NCBI GenBank assembly: GCA_002356455.1
Contig: AP017968.1
Location: forward strand, 1,550,001 to 1,614,000
Length of the DNA stretch: 64,000 bases
Direction of reading: 5' to 3'
DNA from: Fusobacterium varium
GTDB taxonomy: Bacteria > Fusobacteriota > Fusobacteriia > Fusobacteriales > Fusobacteriaceae
Both the position numbers and the translations under genes were made by a program. This document shows, one piece after another, positions 25,543 through 36,900 of this stretch. The notes beneath the pieces are model-generated. The model saw nothing but the letters and a program-made list of their open reading frames with translations. It did not search any database and had not been told where the DNA came from. Every line of letters begins with the position of its first letter. Position 1 is the stretch's first letter.

Positions 25543-26103
25543 ATGAAAATCAGAGAAGTTTTAGAAAGGAATCCTGTTATCCCAGCAGTTAAAAATGATA
25601 TGTATTTAGAAGAAGCTAAAAATAGTAGCAGTGAAATAGTTTTTGTTATAATATCAAATCTTCTTAATGTAACAGATATAGTTGCAGAATTAAAAAAAGC
25701 AGGGAAAATAGTTTTTGTTCATGTAGATATGATTGAAGGTCTATCAAGTTCAGCATATGGAGTAGAATATATAATAAAAAATACAGGACTAGATGGAATA
25801 ATAACTACTAAGCATAATGTTGTGAGCCTGGCAAATAAAAATGAAATTCCTGTTATACAGAGATTTTTTATACTTGATTCTTTTTCTTTTAAAAATACAA
25901 TAGCTCATATTCGTGAAAATAAACCTAGTGCTGTAGAAATTTTACCAGGAATAATGCCTAAAATAATAAAAAAAATAAAAAATATTTTGAATGTTCCAAT
26001 AATAGCAGGGGGACTTATTGATGAAAAAGAAGATGTAATCAATGCCTTGAAAGCAGGGGCAGAAGGAATATCTACTACAGATAAGAATTTATGGGAAAGT
26101 TAG
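25543..26103 (+). CDS. glpP: GlpP-type glycerol operon antiterminator
   Basis: A 186-residue TIM-barrel-like protein of the GlpP family. In Bacillus, GlpP with glycerol-3-phosphate lets polymerase read through terminators in glp leaders. Family features are IREVLERNPVIPAVKN, FVHVDMIEGLSSS, DGIITTKHN, AVEILPGIMPK and PIIAGGLIDEKEDV, the last resembling a phosphate-binding loop. ATG 25543 is preferred to GTG 25534 because AGGTGG lies just upstream. It is directly followed by glpF with an attenuator leader, exactly the target expected. The ~200-base region before it is A/T-rich with no clear leader terminator. Confidence 0.9.
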   Translation: MKIREVLERNPVIPAVKNDMYLEEAKNSSSEIVFVIISNLLNVTDIVAELKKAGKIVFVHVDMIEGLSSSAYGVEYIIKNTGLDGIITTKHNVVSLANKNEIPVIQRFFILDSFSFKNTIAHIRENKPSAVEILPGIMPKIIKKIKNILNVPIIAGGLIDEKEDVINALKAGAEGISTTDKNLWES

Positions 26104-26134
26104 TGCTGAAATGGTACTTAATGAAAAAAAATAG

Positions 26135-26163
26135 TTGACAAAGTATTGAAATTGAAGTAACAT
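26135..26163 (+). promoter_or_regulatory. glpF operon promoter
   Basis: TTGACA (26135-26140), 17-base spacer, TAACAT (26158-26163). The -35 is perfect. The start would be near 26170, leaving a ~125-base leader that contains the attenuator. Confidence 0.65.
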
Positions 26164-26177
26164 TATATTAAGTTAAT

Positions 26178-26251
26178 AAAGCTTGGAGAAATGAGAAGCT
26201 TAAAGTAATTATCTTTCTTAAAAAGAAGGGTAACTATTTTAAGTTTTTTTT
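26178..26251 (+). promoter_or_regulatory. GlpP-type antiterminator/terminator in the glpF leader
   Basis: The terminator stem pairs CTTAAAGTAATTA (26199-26211) with TAACTATTTTAAG (26231-26243), followed by a T-run. An alternative stem pairs AAGCTT (26179-26184) with AAGCTT (26196-26201) and uses the first bases of the terminator stem, so the two exclude each other. The same layout and shared bases recur before dhaK (49412-49486). This is the expected target of GlpP; protein binding is inference. Confidence 0.75.
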
Positions 26252-26296
26252 ATTACAAGTTTTATTAAAAATAAAGTTAACAACAAGGAGGATTTT

Positions 26297-27040
26297 ATGA
26301 CACCAAGTTCAATGTATCTAGCAGAATTTATTGGAACAGCTTCGTTACTGCTTTTAGGGAATGGAATCAATATGACTCTTAGTTTAAGAAAAAGCTTTGG
26401 AAAAGGTGGCGGATGGATGGTAACTTGTTTTGGATGGGGACTTGCTGTAACTATGTCAGCATATCTTACAGGGTGGGTAAGTGGAGCTCATCTTAATCCA
26501 GCATTATCTATATCTCTTGCACTTAGTGGAAGATTGGCTGTCAATCTTTTACCAGGGTATATAATTGCTCAATTGTTAGGAGCAATGGCAGGAGCTACAT
26601 TGGCGTATCTTACTAATAAAGATCTTATGGATGATGAACCAGATGCTGGTACTAAATTGGGTGTATTTGCAACTGGACCAGCTATTGAGAACAAACCTTG
26701 GAATTTAGTAACAGAAATAATTGGAACAACTATTCTGGTAGTAGGTATCCTTGCAATAGGATATGGAAGCAATGAAGTTGGATCAGGAATGGGGCCTTTT
26801 TTAGTGGGAATGCTTATTTGTGTAATTGGAATGGCAACTGGTGGAGCAACAGGATTTGCTATTAATCCTGCAAGAGATTTTGGACCTAGAGTAGCTCATG
26901 CACTTTTGCCTATTAAAGGAAAAGGTGGATCAAATTGGCAATATGCCTGGGTTCCAATTGTAGGACCAATAATTGGTGCAGTTTTAGGAGTATTATTTTT
27001 TGATGCTTTTGTTGGTAAATGTATAGCTTGTATAATATAA
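26297..27040 (+). CDS. glpF: Glycerol facilitator (aquaglyceroporin)
   Basis: A 247-residue inner-membrane channel of the MIP family with six helices and two half-helices. The first NPA box is in GAHLNPALSIS and the second in FAINPARDFGPR, where the Asp after NPAR marks the glycerol-conducting subgroup. It starts at ATG 26297 with AAGGAGG. It brings glycerol in by diffusion and is followed by glpK, which traps it as glycerol-3-phosphate. Confidence 0.96.
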   Translation: MTPSSMYLAEFIGTASLLLLGNGINMTLSLRKSFGKGGGWMVTCFGWGLAVTMSAYLTGWVSGAHLNPALSISLALSGRLAVNLLPGYIIAQLLGAMAGATLAYLTNKDLMDDEPDAGTKLGVFATGPAIENKPWNLVTEIIGTTILVVGILAIGYGSNEVGSGMGPFLVGMLICVIGMATGGATGFAINPARDFGPRVAHALLPIKGKGGSNWQYAWVPIVGPIIGAVLGVLFFDAFVGKCIACII

Positions 27041-27073
27041 TAGAGATGTAGATAATTTGATTTAGGTATATAA

Positions 27074-28597
<1,524 letters not shown>

Positions 28598-28605
28598 CAA
28601 AAAGC

Positions 28606-28634
28606 TTGACAAAATTCTAAAAATGAGAGATAAT
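28606..28634 (+). promoter_or_regulatory. Promoter of the glpA-like operon
   Basis: TTGACA (28606-28611), 17-base spacer, GATAAT (28629-28634). It starts only 9 bases after the glpK stop and reads into the attenuator at 28670-28720. Confidence 0.65.
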
Positions 28635-28669
28635 AAAGAAAAAGAAAATATTGACTAGAGATGATAGTG

Positions 28670-28720
28670 GGTCAAGCATATAGTGGGAAATAATCCTGCT
28701 TATTTGCTTGACCTTTTTTT
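28670..28720 (+). terminator. Leader terminator (attenuator) before the glpA-like gene
   Basis: GGTCAAGCA (28670-28678) pairs perfectly with TGCTTGACC (28705-28713), followed by seven T. It ends the glpK transcript. Because it lies downstream of the promoter at 28606, it must also be passed to express the glpA-like gene, hence an attenuator. Confidence 0.85.
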
Positions 28721-28741
28721 CTTAAGAAATGGGAGGTTACA

Positions 28742-30169
28742 ATGGTAGATGTTGTTGTAATAGGAAGTGGAATAATGGGAGCAGCAGTAGCTCGTGAATT
28801 ATCTAAATATAATTTAGATATAATAGTTTTAGAAAAAGAGCATGATGTATCTAATGGAACAACTAAGGCAAATTCAGCTATTATCCATGCTGGATATGAT
28901 GCACAAAGTGGAACACTTATGGCGAAATATAATGCATTAGGGAATGCTATGTTTGATGACCTTTGTAAAGAAATAGATGCACCTTTTAAAAGATGTGGAT
29001 CATTTGTTCTTGCTTTTTCAGAAAAAGAAAGAGGGCATTTAAAAGTTCTATATGATAGAGGGATCAAAAATGGGATTCCAGGAATCGAGATATTGGAGAA
29101 AGCAGAGATATTAAAAAGAGAACCTAATATAAATAAAGAAGTAATTGCAGCTCTTTATGCTCCAACAGCAGGGGTAATAGGACCTTGGGAATTTACTATA
29201 AAACTTCTGGAAAATGCTGCTGAGAATGGTGTTGATATACAGACAGACAGTAAGGTTTTAGACATAAAAAAATTAAAAAATGGTTATCTTGTAAAACTTG
29301 AGGATAGAGAAATACTTACAAGAACCGTTATTAATGCTTCAGGGGTATTTGCTGATGAATTAAATGCAATGGTAAGTAATGATAAGTTTAAAATAATACC
29401 AAGAAAAGGAGAATATTTTCTTTTAGATAAAGTTCAGGGAACTTTAACAAATAGTGTAATATTTCAATGCCCTACAACTTTAGGAAAAGGAGTGCTGGTA
29501 GCACAAACTATTCATGGAAATCTTATAACTGGACCTACAGCTTTAGATATAGATGATAAGGAAGATGTATCAAATACTGTAATAGAAATGGATAATATAA
29601 AAAAGCAGTCTATAAAAAGTATACCTGAAATAAATTTTAGAGATAATATAAGAAATTTTGCAGGACTTAGAGCAGAAAGTGATAGAGGGGATTTCATAAT
29701 AGGAGAAGCTTCAGATGCAGAAGGATTTTTCAATATAGCAGGTACAAAATCTCCAGGATTGTCGTCAGCACCAGCAATAGCACTGGATATAGCTTCACAA
29801 GTACTAAATAGATTAGGAAATGTAACAAAAAAAGAGGTATTTAAACAAAATAGACCTCAAATACATTTTATGGAGTTATCCCCAGAAAAAAAAGCTGCAG
29901 TTATTGCAGAAGACCCTAGATATGGAAGAATAATATGCAGATGTGAAAATATTACTGAAGGAGAAATAGTAGATGTAATTCATAGAATGGTAGGAGCTAA
30001 AACTGTAGATGGTATTAAAAAAAGATGCAGACCTGGTTCAGGAAGATGTCAGGGTGGGTTTTGTGGTCCAAGAGTACAGGAAATACTGGCAAGAGAACTT
30101 AAAACAGAACTTGATAAAATAGTATTAGATAAAAAAGGTGCATATATTCTGACAGGAAAGACAAAATAG
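28742..30169 (+). CDS. GlpA-like FAD-dependent glycerol-3-phosphate dehydrogenase with BFD-type [2Fe-2S] domain
   Basis: A 475-residue flavoprotein with the FAD-binding GSGIMGAAVARELSKY at the N-terminus, followed by KANSAIIHAGYD and GTKSPGLSS of the DAO/GlpA fold. The C-terminal ~90 residues form a BFD-like [2Fe-2S] domain: ICRCENITEGE, then KKRCRPGSGRCQGGFCGPR. It should oxidise glycerol-3-phosphate to dihydroxyacetone phosphate together with the next two proteins. It starts at ATG 28742 with GGGAGGT. Such proteins are also called generic FAD oxidoreductases; the glp context supports the role. Confidence 0.88.
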   Translation: MVDVVVIGSGIMGAAVARELSKYNLDIIVLEKEHDVSNGTTKANSAIIHAGYDAQSGTLMAKYNALGNAMFDDLCKEIDAPFKRCGSFVLAFSEKERGHLKVLYDRGIKNGIPGIEILEKAEILKREPNINKEVIAALYAPTAGVIGPWEFTIKLLENAAENGVDIQTDSKVLDIKKLKNGYLVKLEDREILTRTVINASGVFADELNAMVSNDKFKIIPRKGEYFLLDKVQGTLTNSVIFQCPTTLGKGVLVAQTIHGNLITGPTALDIDDKEDVSNTVIEMDNIKKQSIKSIPEINFRDNIRNFAGLRAESDRGDFIIGEASDAEGFFNIAGTKSPGLSSAPAIALDIASQVLNRLGNVTKKEVFKQNRPQIHFMELSPEKKAAVIAEDPRYGRIICRCENITEGEIVDVIHRMVGAKTVDGIKKRCRPGSGRCQGGFCGPRVQEILARELKTELDKIVLDKKGAYILTGKTK

Positions 30170-30184
30170 GGAGGAAATGCAGAT

Positions 30185-31444
30185 ATGAAATATGATTTGG
30201 TTATTATAGGTGGAGGTCCAGGAGGACTTGCTGCAGCAGTAGAAGCTAAGAAAAGTGGAATAGAAAGTATATTAGTTATAGAAAGAGACAAGGAACTTGG
30301 AGGAATACTTCAACAATGTATTCATAATGGATTTGGACTGCATGAATTTAAAGAAGAGCTTACAGGTCCTGAATATGCTCAAAGATTTATAGAAAAACTT
30401 TATGAAATGAATATTGAATATAAATTAGATACAATGGTATTAGATCTCACAAAGGATAAAAAAATTCATGCAATTAATACTAAAGATGGTTATATGATAA
30501 TAGAAGCTAAAGCTGTTATCTTGGCAATGGGATGCCGGGAAAGAACAAGAGGAGCTATTTCTATACCAGGGGATAGACCATCAGGAATATTTACAGCAGG
30601 AGCAGCTCAGAGATTTATTAATATGGAAGGATATATGGTAGGAAAAAAAGTACTTATTTTAGGTTCTGGAGATATTGGACTTATTATGGCTAGAAGACTT
30701 ACATTAGAAGGAGCAGAGGTTAAAGCAGTAGTTGAACTTATGCCTTTTTCTGGAGGATTAACTAGAAATATAGTTCAATGTTTAGATGATTATAACATTC
30801 CATTATATTTAAGTCATACAGTTGTAGATATTATAGGAAAGGAAAGATTAGAAAAAGTAATAATAGCAAAAGTTGATGAGAATAGAAGAATAATATCTGG
30901 AACTGAGATGACATATGAATGTGATACACTTCTTCTTTCAGTAGGGCTTATTCCAGAAAATGATATTTCAAGAAAAACTGGATTAGAAATAGATAGAAGA
31001 ACAAATGGACTTATAGTAAATGAGATGATGGAAACTAGTACAGAAGGAATATTTGCCTGTGGAAATGTTGTTCATGTACATGACTTAGTGGATTTTGTAA
31101 GTGCAGAAGCCAGAAGAGCTGGAAAAGCAGCAGCTAAATATATAAAAAATGAAACAAAAAATGGAGACTACAGAGAAATAAAAAATGGAAAGGGAATAAT
31201 ATATACTGTTCCACAAAAATTTAGAGCTGAAAATATTGATAAGGCTCTTGAAGTATTTATGAGAGTAAATAACATATATAAAAATGTAAAACTTGAAATA
31301 AAAGATGAAAATAAAGTCCTTGTTAGTTTAAAGAAACAACATATGGCTCCAGGAGAAATGGAAAAAATAATGATACCTAAAAAAATACTTGATAATACAG
31401 AAGGAAAGATATTAACTGTGGAAATAACAGGTGGTGAACAATAA
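30185..31444 (+). CDS. GlpB-like NAD(P)/FAD-dependent oxidoreductase
   Basis: A 419-residue protein of the pyridine-nucleotide disulfide-oxidoreductase type. It has one FAD-binding loop, IIGGGPGGLAAAVEAKKSG (residues 6-24), a second dinucleotide loop, VLILGSGDIGLIMARRL (near 155), and the late FAD motif EGIFACGNVVHVHDLVDFVS. It probably passes electrons between the glpA-like flavoprotein and NAD or another carrier. The start follows the upstream gene by 15 bases, and the end overlaps the DUF1667 gene by one base, so they form one translation unit. Confidence 0.87.
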   Translation: MKYDLVIIGGGPGGLAAAVEAKKSGIESILVIERDKELGGILQQCIHNGFGLHEFKEELTGPEYAQRFIEKLYEMNIEYKLDTMVLDLTKDKKIHAINTKDGYMIIEAKAVILAMGCRERTRGAISIPGDRPSGIFTAGAAQRFINMEGYMVGKKVLILGSGDIGLIMARRLTLEGAEVKAVVELMPFSGGLTRNIVQCLDDYNIPLYLSHTVVDIIGKERLEKVIIAKVDENRRIISGTEMTYECDTLLLSVGLIPENDISRKTGLEIDRRTNGLIVNEMMETSTEGIFACGNVVHVHDLVDFVSAEARRAGKAAAKYIKNETKNGDYREIKNGKGIIYTVPQKFRAENIDKALEVFMRVNNIYKNVKLEIKDENKVLVSLKKQHMAPGEMEKIMIPKKILDNTEGKILTVEITGGEQ

Positions 31445-31788
31445 TGGAAAAAAATATGATATGTATAGTCTGTCCTTTGGGATGTCATCTTACAGTGAAT
31501 ACAGAAACTTTAGAAGTATCTGGAAACAGCTGTCCAAGAGGCGAGAAATATGGTAAAGAAGAACTTACAGCTCCGAAAAGAGTAATAACTTCTACAGTAA
31601 AAATAGCAGGAGGAATACACAATAGAGTTCCTGTAAAAACAAATGATTCTATTCCAAAAGGATTGAACTTTAAATGTATGGAACTTCTGAAAGATATTGA
31701 ATTAAAATCTCCAGTAAAAAAAGGAGATATAGTTATAAAAAATATATTTAATACAGGTGTAGATGTAGTTGTAACAAGAGATATGTAA
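31444..31788 (+). CDS. DUF1667-family cysteine-rich redox protein
   Basis: A 114-residue protein with Cys in CIVCPLGCHLTV (residues 7-18) and CPRGEKYG (near 31), likely binding an iron-sulfur centre or zinc. DUF1667 genes regularly follow GlpA/GlpB-like flavoproteins in anaerobes, where they appear to replace the GlpC subunit. The remainder is conserved: TAPKRVITSTVKI and PVKTNDSIPKGL. It overlaps the previous gene by one base (ATAATGG). An IS element begins 30 bases after its stop. Confidence 0.88.
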   Translation: MEKNMICIVCPLGCHLTVNTETLEVSGNSCPRGEKYGKEELTAPKRVITSTVKIAGGIHNRVPVKTNDSIPKGLNFKCMELLKDIELKSPVKKGDIVIKNIFNTGVDVVVTRDM

Positions 31789-31850
31789 AAAATAATAAAA
31801 TTAAGTAATTTAAAGGAGGCTGTTGCAAATTCAAAATAGCCCAATTACCC

Positions 31851-31890
31851 AAAAAGCTGACTTGAAGTTTTCTTCCTGTCAGCTTTTTCT
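31851..31890 (+). terminator. Terminator-like hairpin inside the left end of IS copy 2
   Basis: AAAAAGCTGAC (31851-31861) pairs perfectly with GTCAGCTTTTT (31878-31888). Copy 1 has a one-base difference that leaves a wobble pair, so the stem is preserved. It would block read-through from the glp operon into the transposase gene. Confidence 0.68.
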
Positions 31891-31952
31891 TTTTAAATAA
31901 AAAAAGGTATAAAATACTAAAAATTTTTTCAAATTTCTAATATAATATACCT

Positions 31953-33431
31953 ATGCAAAAACCAACTAATAATAACATTTTTTTTCAATTAAATCAACCT
32001 AAACTTTTTAACTTTTTACAATATGAAATTTCTGATAATGATCCTGTAAGAAAACTTAGCTCAATATTGGAGGGATTAGATTTTAGTAGTTTAATGCAAG
32101 TATTTTCTTACAAAACAAAGGTACATCCTATCAGAATGTTTTCTATCATTGTTTATGCCTATTCGCGCAATTTAACTTCTACTAGAGATATAGAAATGGC
32201 TTGCCATGAAAATATTAAATTTAGGTTTCTTTTACAAGATTCTAAAATTCCTGATCACTCTACTATTTCTAGATTCTTAGTAAAAACTGAAGATATTCTT
32301 CCAGATCTATTTGAACAATTCGTTGAAAAAATTTTTGAAATGGAAAATATTTCCACTGAAACAATATATATTGATGGCACTAAAATTGAAGCATATGCTA
32401 ATAAATATACATTTGTTTGGAAAAAATCTATTGAGAAATATAGAACTAGATTAGATGAAAAAATTCTTGAATTAATTTCAAATTTTAATGATGATTTCAA
32501 CTTACAATATGACAACTTCCTTGAAATATATTCATATCTTTCTAATTTGAATTTTCAAATAGTCAAAGGTAGAGGAAAGAGAAAATCTAAAGAGCAAAAG
32601 TATTTAGAATTATGCGCAGAATACTTAGAAAAGTATCAAAAATATTCTAATCATTTTAAAAATCTTAATGGTAGAAATAGCTATTCAAAAACTGATATAG
32701 ATGCTACTTTTATGAGAATGAAAGATGACCATATGAGAAATGGTCAATTAAAACCTGGATATAATCTACAAATAGGAGTGATTAGTGAATATATTTCTTC
32801 ATATGAAATTTTTTCTAACCCTTCTGATTCTAAAACTTTGATTCCATTTTTAGAGAAAATTTCATCTCAAAATTTAGAAATTAAAAATATTGTAGCTGAT
32901 GCAGGATATGAAAGTATTTCAAATTATGAATATTTGGAAAAAATGGACTATACTTCATACATAAAACCAATATATTTTGAAAAATCTAAAATCAGAAAGT
33001 TTAAAAATGATTTAAACAGAGTAGAAAATTTAATATATAATAATTCTGAAAATAAGCTATTTAGAAAAGATGGATTAGAATTAGAATTTCTATACTCTAA
33101 CAAAAATAATACAGTTCAATATTTTTGGAATCCTGAAACTAACAAAAAAATTAAGTACAATGCGAGATTTAGAATTTTATCAAATAAATCAAAAGAGAAT
33201 GTATCAAGCAATTATGGAAAACAATTAAGAATGAACAGAAGTATTCAAGTAGAAGGTGCTTTTGCAGTTTTGAAAGAAGATATGAAATTGCGAAAATTAA
33301 AAGTTCGAAGTAAAAAAAGTGTTTTAAGAGAAATATGTTTGTTTTGTATCGCTTACAACTTCAACAGATATCTAAGCAGAAATATAAATAATCGCTTAGG
33401 AACAACACTTCACTCATTAAAAGTAGCTTAG
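31953..33431 (+). CDS. IS1182-family DDE transposase, copy 2
   Basis: 492 residues and 490 of them identical to copy 1. The differences are His at 85 instead of Arg and Thr at 153 instead of Ser. The DDE residues (IYIDGTKIEAYANKY, VADAGYES, QVEGAFAVLKED) and the N-terminal DNA-binding part are intact. The few silent changes show the copies separated only recently or are kept alike by gene conversion. It may be active. Confidence 0.95.
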   Translation: MQKPTNNNIFFQLNQPKLFNFLQYEISDNDPVRKLSSILEGLDFSSLMQVFSYKTKVHPIRMFSIIVYAYSRNLTSTRDIEMACHENIKFRFLLQDSKIPDHSTISRFLVKTEDILPDLFEQFVEKIFEMENISTETIYIDGTKIEAYANKYTFVWKKSIEKYRTRLDEKILELISNFNDDFNLQYDNFLEIYSYLSNLNFQIVKGRGKRKSKEQKYLELCAEYLEKYQKYSNHFKNLNGRNSYSKTDIDATFMRMKDDHMRNGQLKPGYNLQIGVISEYISSYEIFSNPSDSKTLIPFLEKISSQNLEIKNIVADAGYESISNYEYLEKMDYTSYIKPIYFEKSKIRKFKNDLNRVENLIYNNSENKLFRKDGLELEFLYSNKNNTVQYFWNPETNKKIKYNARFRILSNKSKENVSSNYGKQLRMNRSIQVEGAFAVLKEDMKLRKLKVRSKKSVLREICLFCIAYNFNRYLSRNINNRLGTTLHSLKVA

Positions 33432-33496
33432 ATAAATAAAAAATCATCTACTTCTTTTTTTGATACTTAAAAATAAATATAAAAATATAAATTAGC

Positions 33497-33529
33497 AGAA
33501 ATCTATAAAATAGATTTCTATTTTTTTAT
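33497..33529 (+). terminator. Terminator of transposase, IS copy 2
   Basis: The same perfect AGAAATCTAT/ATAGATTTCT stem as in copy 1 with loop AAA, followed by ATTTTTTTAT. Confidence 0.85.
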
Positions 33530-33584
33530 GAAAAATAAGAGAGGCTGCACAAATTAGTTTATCAATCACTAATTTGCAACAACC

Positions 33585-33980
33585 CCTTTTTTATATTTAT
33601 AAAAAATTAACATCATTTTAATATCTTTAAATGTATCAAATTTATACTAGAGTGAAATTATATATTTAATATTAAACAATTCTATGGTATAATTTTTTTG
33701 AAAACTATCTTTTTGTTCTTTTTTAAAACGAATTTCATTGTGAATTAAAGAAATCATAATTTAGAAATATAGAATACAAAAGACTTTTTTGTATGTTTGA
33801 AATTTTAAAATATAATAAAGTCAAAAAAAGAAAAATTACTAAAAAGATGTTTTGTAATTAATTAAAGTATGTATAAAAATAAAAGTACTGTAAAAATAGT
33901 ATCTAGGAACCAAAGTATAAAAATATACTTGATAATACTAGAGCATGAACTACTAAAATTTTAACTTGGGGAGGATATCT
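33585..33980 (+). promoter_or_regulatory. A/T-rich region upstream of the autotransporter gene
   Basis: About 400 bases without a supported gene. It contains several TATAAT-like boxes (TATAAT near 33687, TATAATA near 33810) and a small inverted repeat AGTATA/TATACT near 33915-33930. The ribosome-binding site GGGGAGGA is at 33967-33974. The promoter cannot be fixed by eye. Its length leaves room for regulation of a very large surface protein. Confidence 0.4.
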
Positions 33981-36900
33981 ATGAGAAAAGAAAGGATTGA
34001 AAAATCTTTGAAAAGATTTTTAAAAAGAAGAGTCAGTTATTCGTTTTCGTTATTGATAGCTTTTATGATAACTGGAGGAATATCTTTTGGAGCAGGAATA
34101 ACAGCAGAGGATATTCAGGAAACTAAAAGTGATCTTTTAACTAGAATACAGCTGGAAAAAGAGGAAATTCAGCGAAAACTATTAGAAAATCAGGGAAGAT
34201 TGAAGGCATTGAATTTGGACTCAAGAGTTCTATTGAAAGAGGCAGATTTTTATTCCAAACCAACGGAGCCAGCATATGGTTTTACAATGATAGGAGGATA
34301 TAAGAAAGCAGACAGTGTAGATAAGGACTGGAAAGGGAGTGTAAGAAATGATACTCCAATGGATAAGATGAGAAAGAGATTTAATGAAGTACATGGAAAT
34401 TCATCAGAAGCAGGGGAAAAGGGAACACTTCTTGGAGCAGCACAATATACACATAATAGTAAAACTGGTGGATATATGTCAAGTGGCTGGGTAAATATGA
34501 ACAGCAGCTATCATCTAAATACTAATGTATATGATGCAGAGGCTAAATTATTTATACTTCCAGTGGTAAAAGCACCAGTAGTAATAGAGCCGACAGTGCC
34601 GAATGTAACATTTACAGTTCCAGCAGCACCAACAGTGATACCAGTGACATCTCCAGCAATAGCTTCAATAAATGTAGGAGCAGTAAATGTAACAGCGCCA
34701 ACAGTAGTGACGCCGACAGTTACACTTCCGACAGCACCAACAGCACCAGGAGATATAACAGTAACAGTAAATGAACCAAATATAAATGTAAGTATAGGGG
34801 CAATAAATGTAGCTGGACCAGGGGCATTGAATATTCCAACTTTATCAACACCTATTTTAAATATATCAGTACCAGTAAATCTGCCACCTAGAGTGGAAGA
34901 TCCTAATCCAGTAGTTACAACACCAACAGCACCACCAGTTCCAACTTTTACAGCATTTACTCGTGGAAGAGGAGATTGGATGGGAGGTTTTAGTTTTGTT
35001 CAAGGAAGAATGGATTGGAATAGAAATATATATGCATGGGAACAAGGAAGTCCTAGACCAAGCTTACGTGGAGTAAATAGTCAACCTATGTTCAATGTAA
35101 GTGGAATAATATCTGGAAAAGGAAAAATGAGTACAAGTAAAATAATAGCATATACTGCCTCAAATGGGGTTGTAACAAATAGTTATACAGATGTAAAATC
35201 TTCAATTACAGTTTCAGGAGGAAAACCAAATAATCAATATGGAGCAATTCCATATCCAACACTTGAAACAAGTATTGCCAGTATTCCAGGAATGACAGCA
35301 AATACATACTATAGTGCTGTAGATACTGGAACATTACCAACAACTTTACCAAGCGGAATTACAAATAATGGAACTACAAGTAATCCAAATTCTGTACGTT
35401 ACCAGCAATCATGGATATTTCAAGGAGCCCCAACTGTTCAGGATATGGAAATAAAAATAGGAGGCTCTCCTACATATTCTACAGCAGTGTTTGCACAAAC
35501 TGGTGGAATTGTAATGAATAGAGTAGCATTAGAACTTGCAGGAAGAACGATAATTGGTCAATTGAGTACAGCAAACATATATAATGTAAAATTTACTGAT
35601 GTAGACATAAATATAACAGGAAATGAAAATAGTATTCTTACAACACAAGTATATCCAAATACCCATGTTTACTGGGCTTCAACAAATGCTAGCTTGAGTA
35701 CAGTGTGGGGAAGAAGTTTAGTAGATAATATTGCAAGCACTACTGCAGTTGATTTTGGAGGAACTAAGCTAGCTTCAAGTACCAGTAAAAATACAATATT
35801 TTATATAGCATCTTCTTCAATGCATAGATGGAATGGATATTCAAATATGGTTCCGCTGCCAGGACAAAGTACACCTGCTTATGATGAAAACTCAGAAGCA
35901 TATTTTATGTATGCTCCTGTATTTGGTAATATGAAAGTACAAAATACAGGAGGAAATGTATCTTATACAGGTAGTGGAAATGTTGGTGTATGGGTGGCAG
36001 GATATGTACCTGATAGAACAAAATGGGTAGCAAGTTCACTAGCTCCTTCATTGGATTTAGGAACTGTTTATTTACAAGGAGATAAAAATGTAGGGTATTA
36101 TCTTGCTGGAAGTGATGCAAGACCTGATGCTAATGGGATATTTCAAGGAAATATAGTGATAAATACTAAAATAGGAACAGATTTAGATGGGAGTAGCGGA
36201 AGCTCTCAAATAGGTACTGGAAATATTGCTGGAAATGATAATAGTAAAAGCGAAGATAATGTTGCTGTTTATATAGCTTCTGGGCAAAGAAGTGAAATGA
36301 ATAATACATTAGCTGGTTATAAGCAATATTTCCCTGCAACTTTGGGATTTCAAGTAAACACAACATTAACTCCAAACCTTGTAGGGATTGCAAATGGATC
36401 AGAAATTGGATATCCTTATTTGAGTGCTGATCCTATAAAAAATCTTACAGTTTCTAATTTTAAAATTGAATTAGGTAAGTATTCAAAAAGAGGAATTGGA
36501 ATGATTGCTAAAAATGGAAGTGTGGTGGATGTAAATACAGGAACAACTATTTCTGATAATGCTGGAATAGGAGCTGACAGAGCAACAGAAAGTATAATGT
36601 TTTATGCAGAAGGAGTATGGCAAAATCCTAGAAAGGCACTGACTGGAGGAACATATAATAAAGAAGCTTATGGAAGAGGAGAAAGCATAACAGGAAAGAA
36701 GTATATTTCTAATTTTAATTCAACTATTAATGTGAATAATAATGTAGTAATGAATAGTTATAGTTCAATTGCCTTATTTGCAAAAAGTGGGGCTAAAATA
36801 ACAGGTAAGGATATCACCATGAATGGCTATAGTTCTAAAGGTGTTTTTGCACATGGAGTATATAATTATGGAACAGGTACAATAGTAGATTCTAATGGTG

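Larger units (their letters stand above)
31818..33584 (+). mobile_element. IS1182-family insertion sequence, copy 2 (intact)
   Basis: 1,767 bases, same length and orientation as copy 1. The left inverted repeat GGCTGTTGCAAATT is at 31818-31831. The right one (33571-33584) has one mismatch, AATTTGCAACAACC. The transposase is full length. No target-site duplication is evident (TAAA/G on the left, CCTTT on the right). It sits between the glp operon and the autotransporter. Confidence 0.93.
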
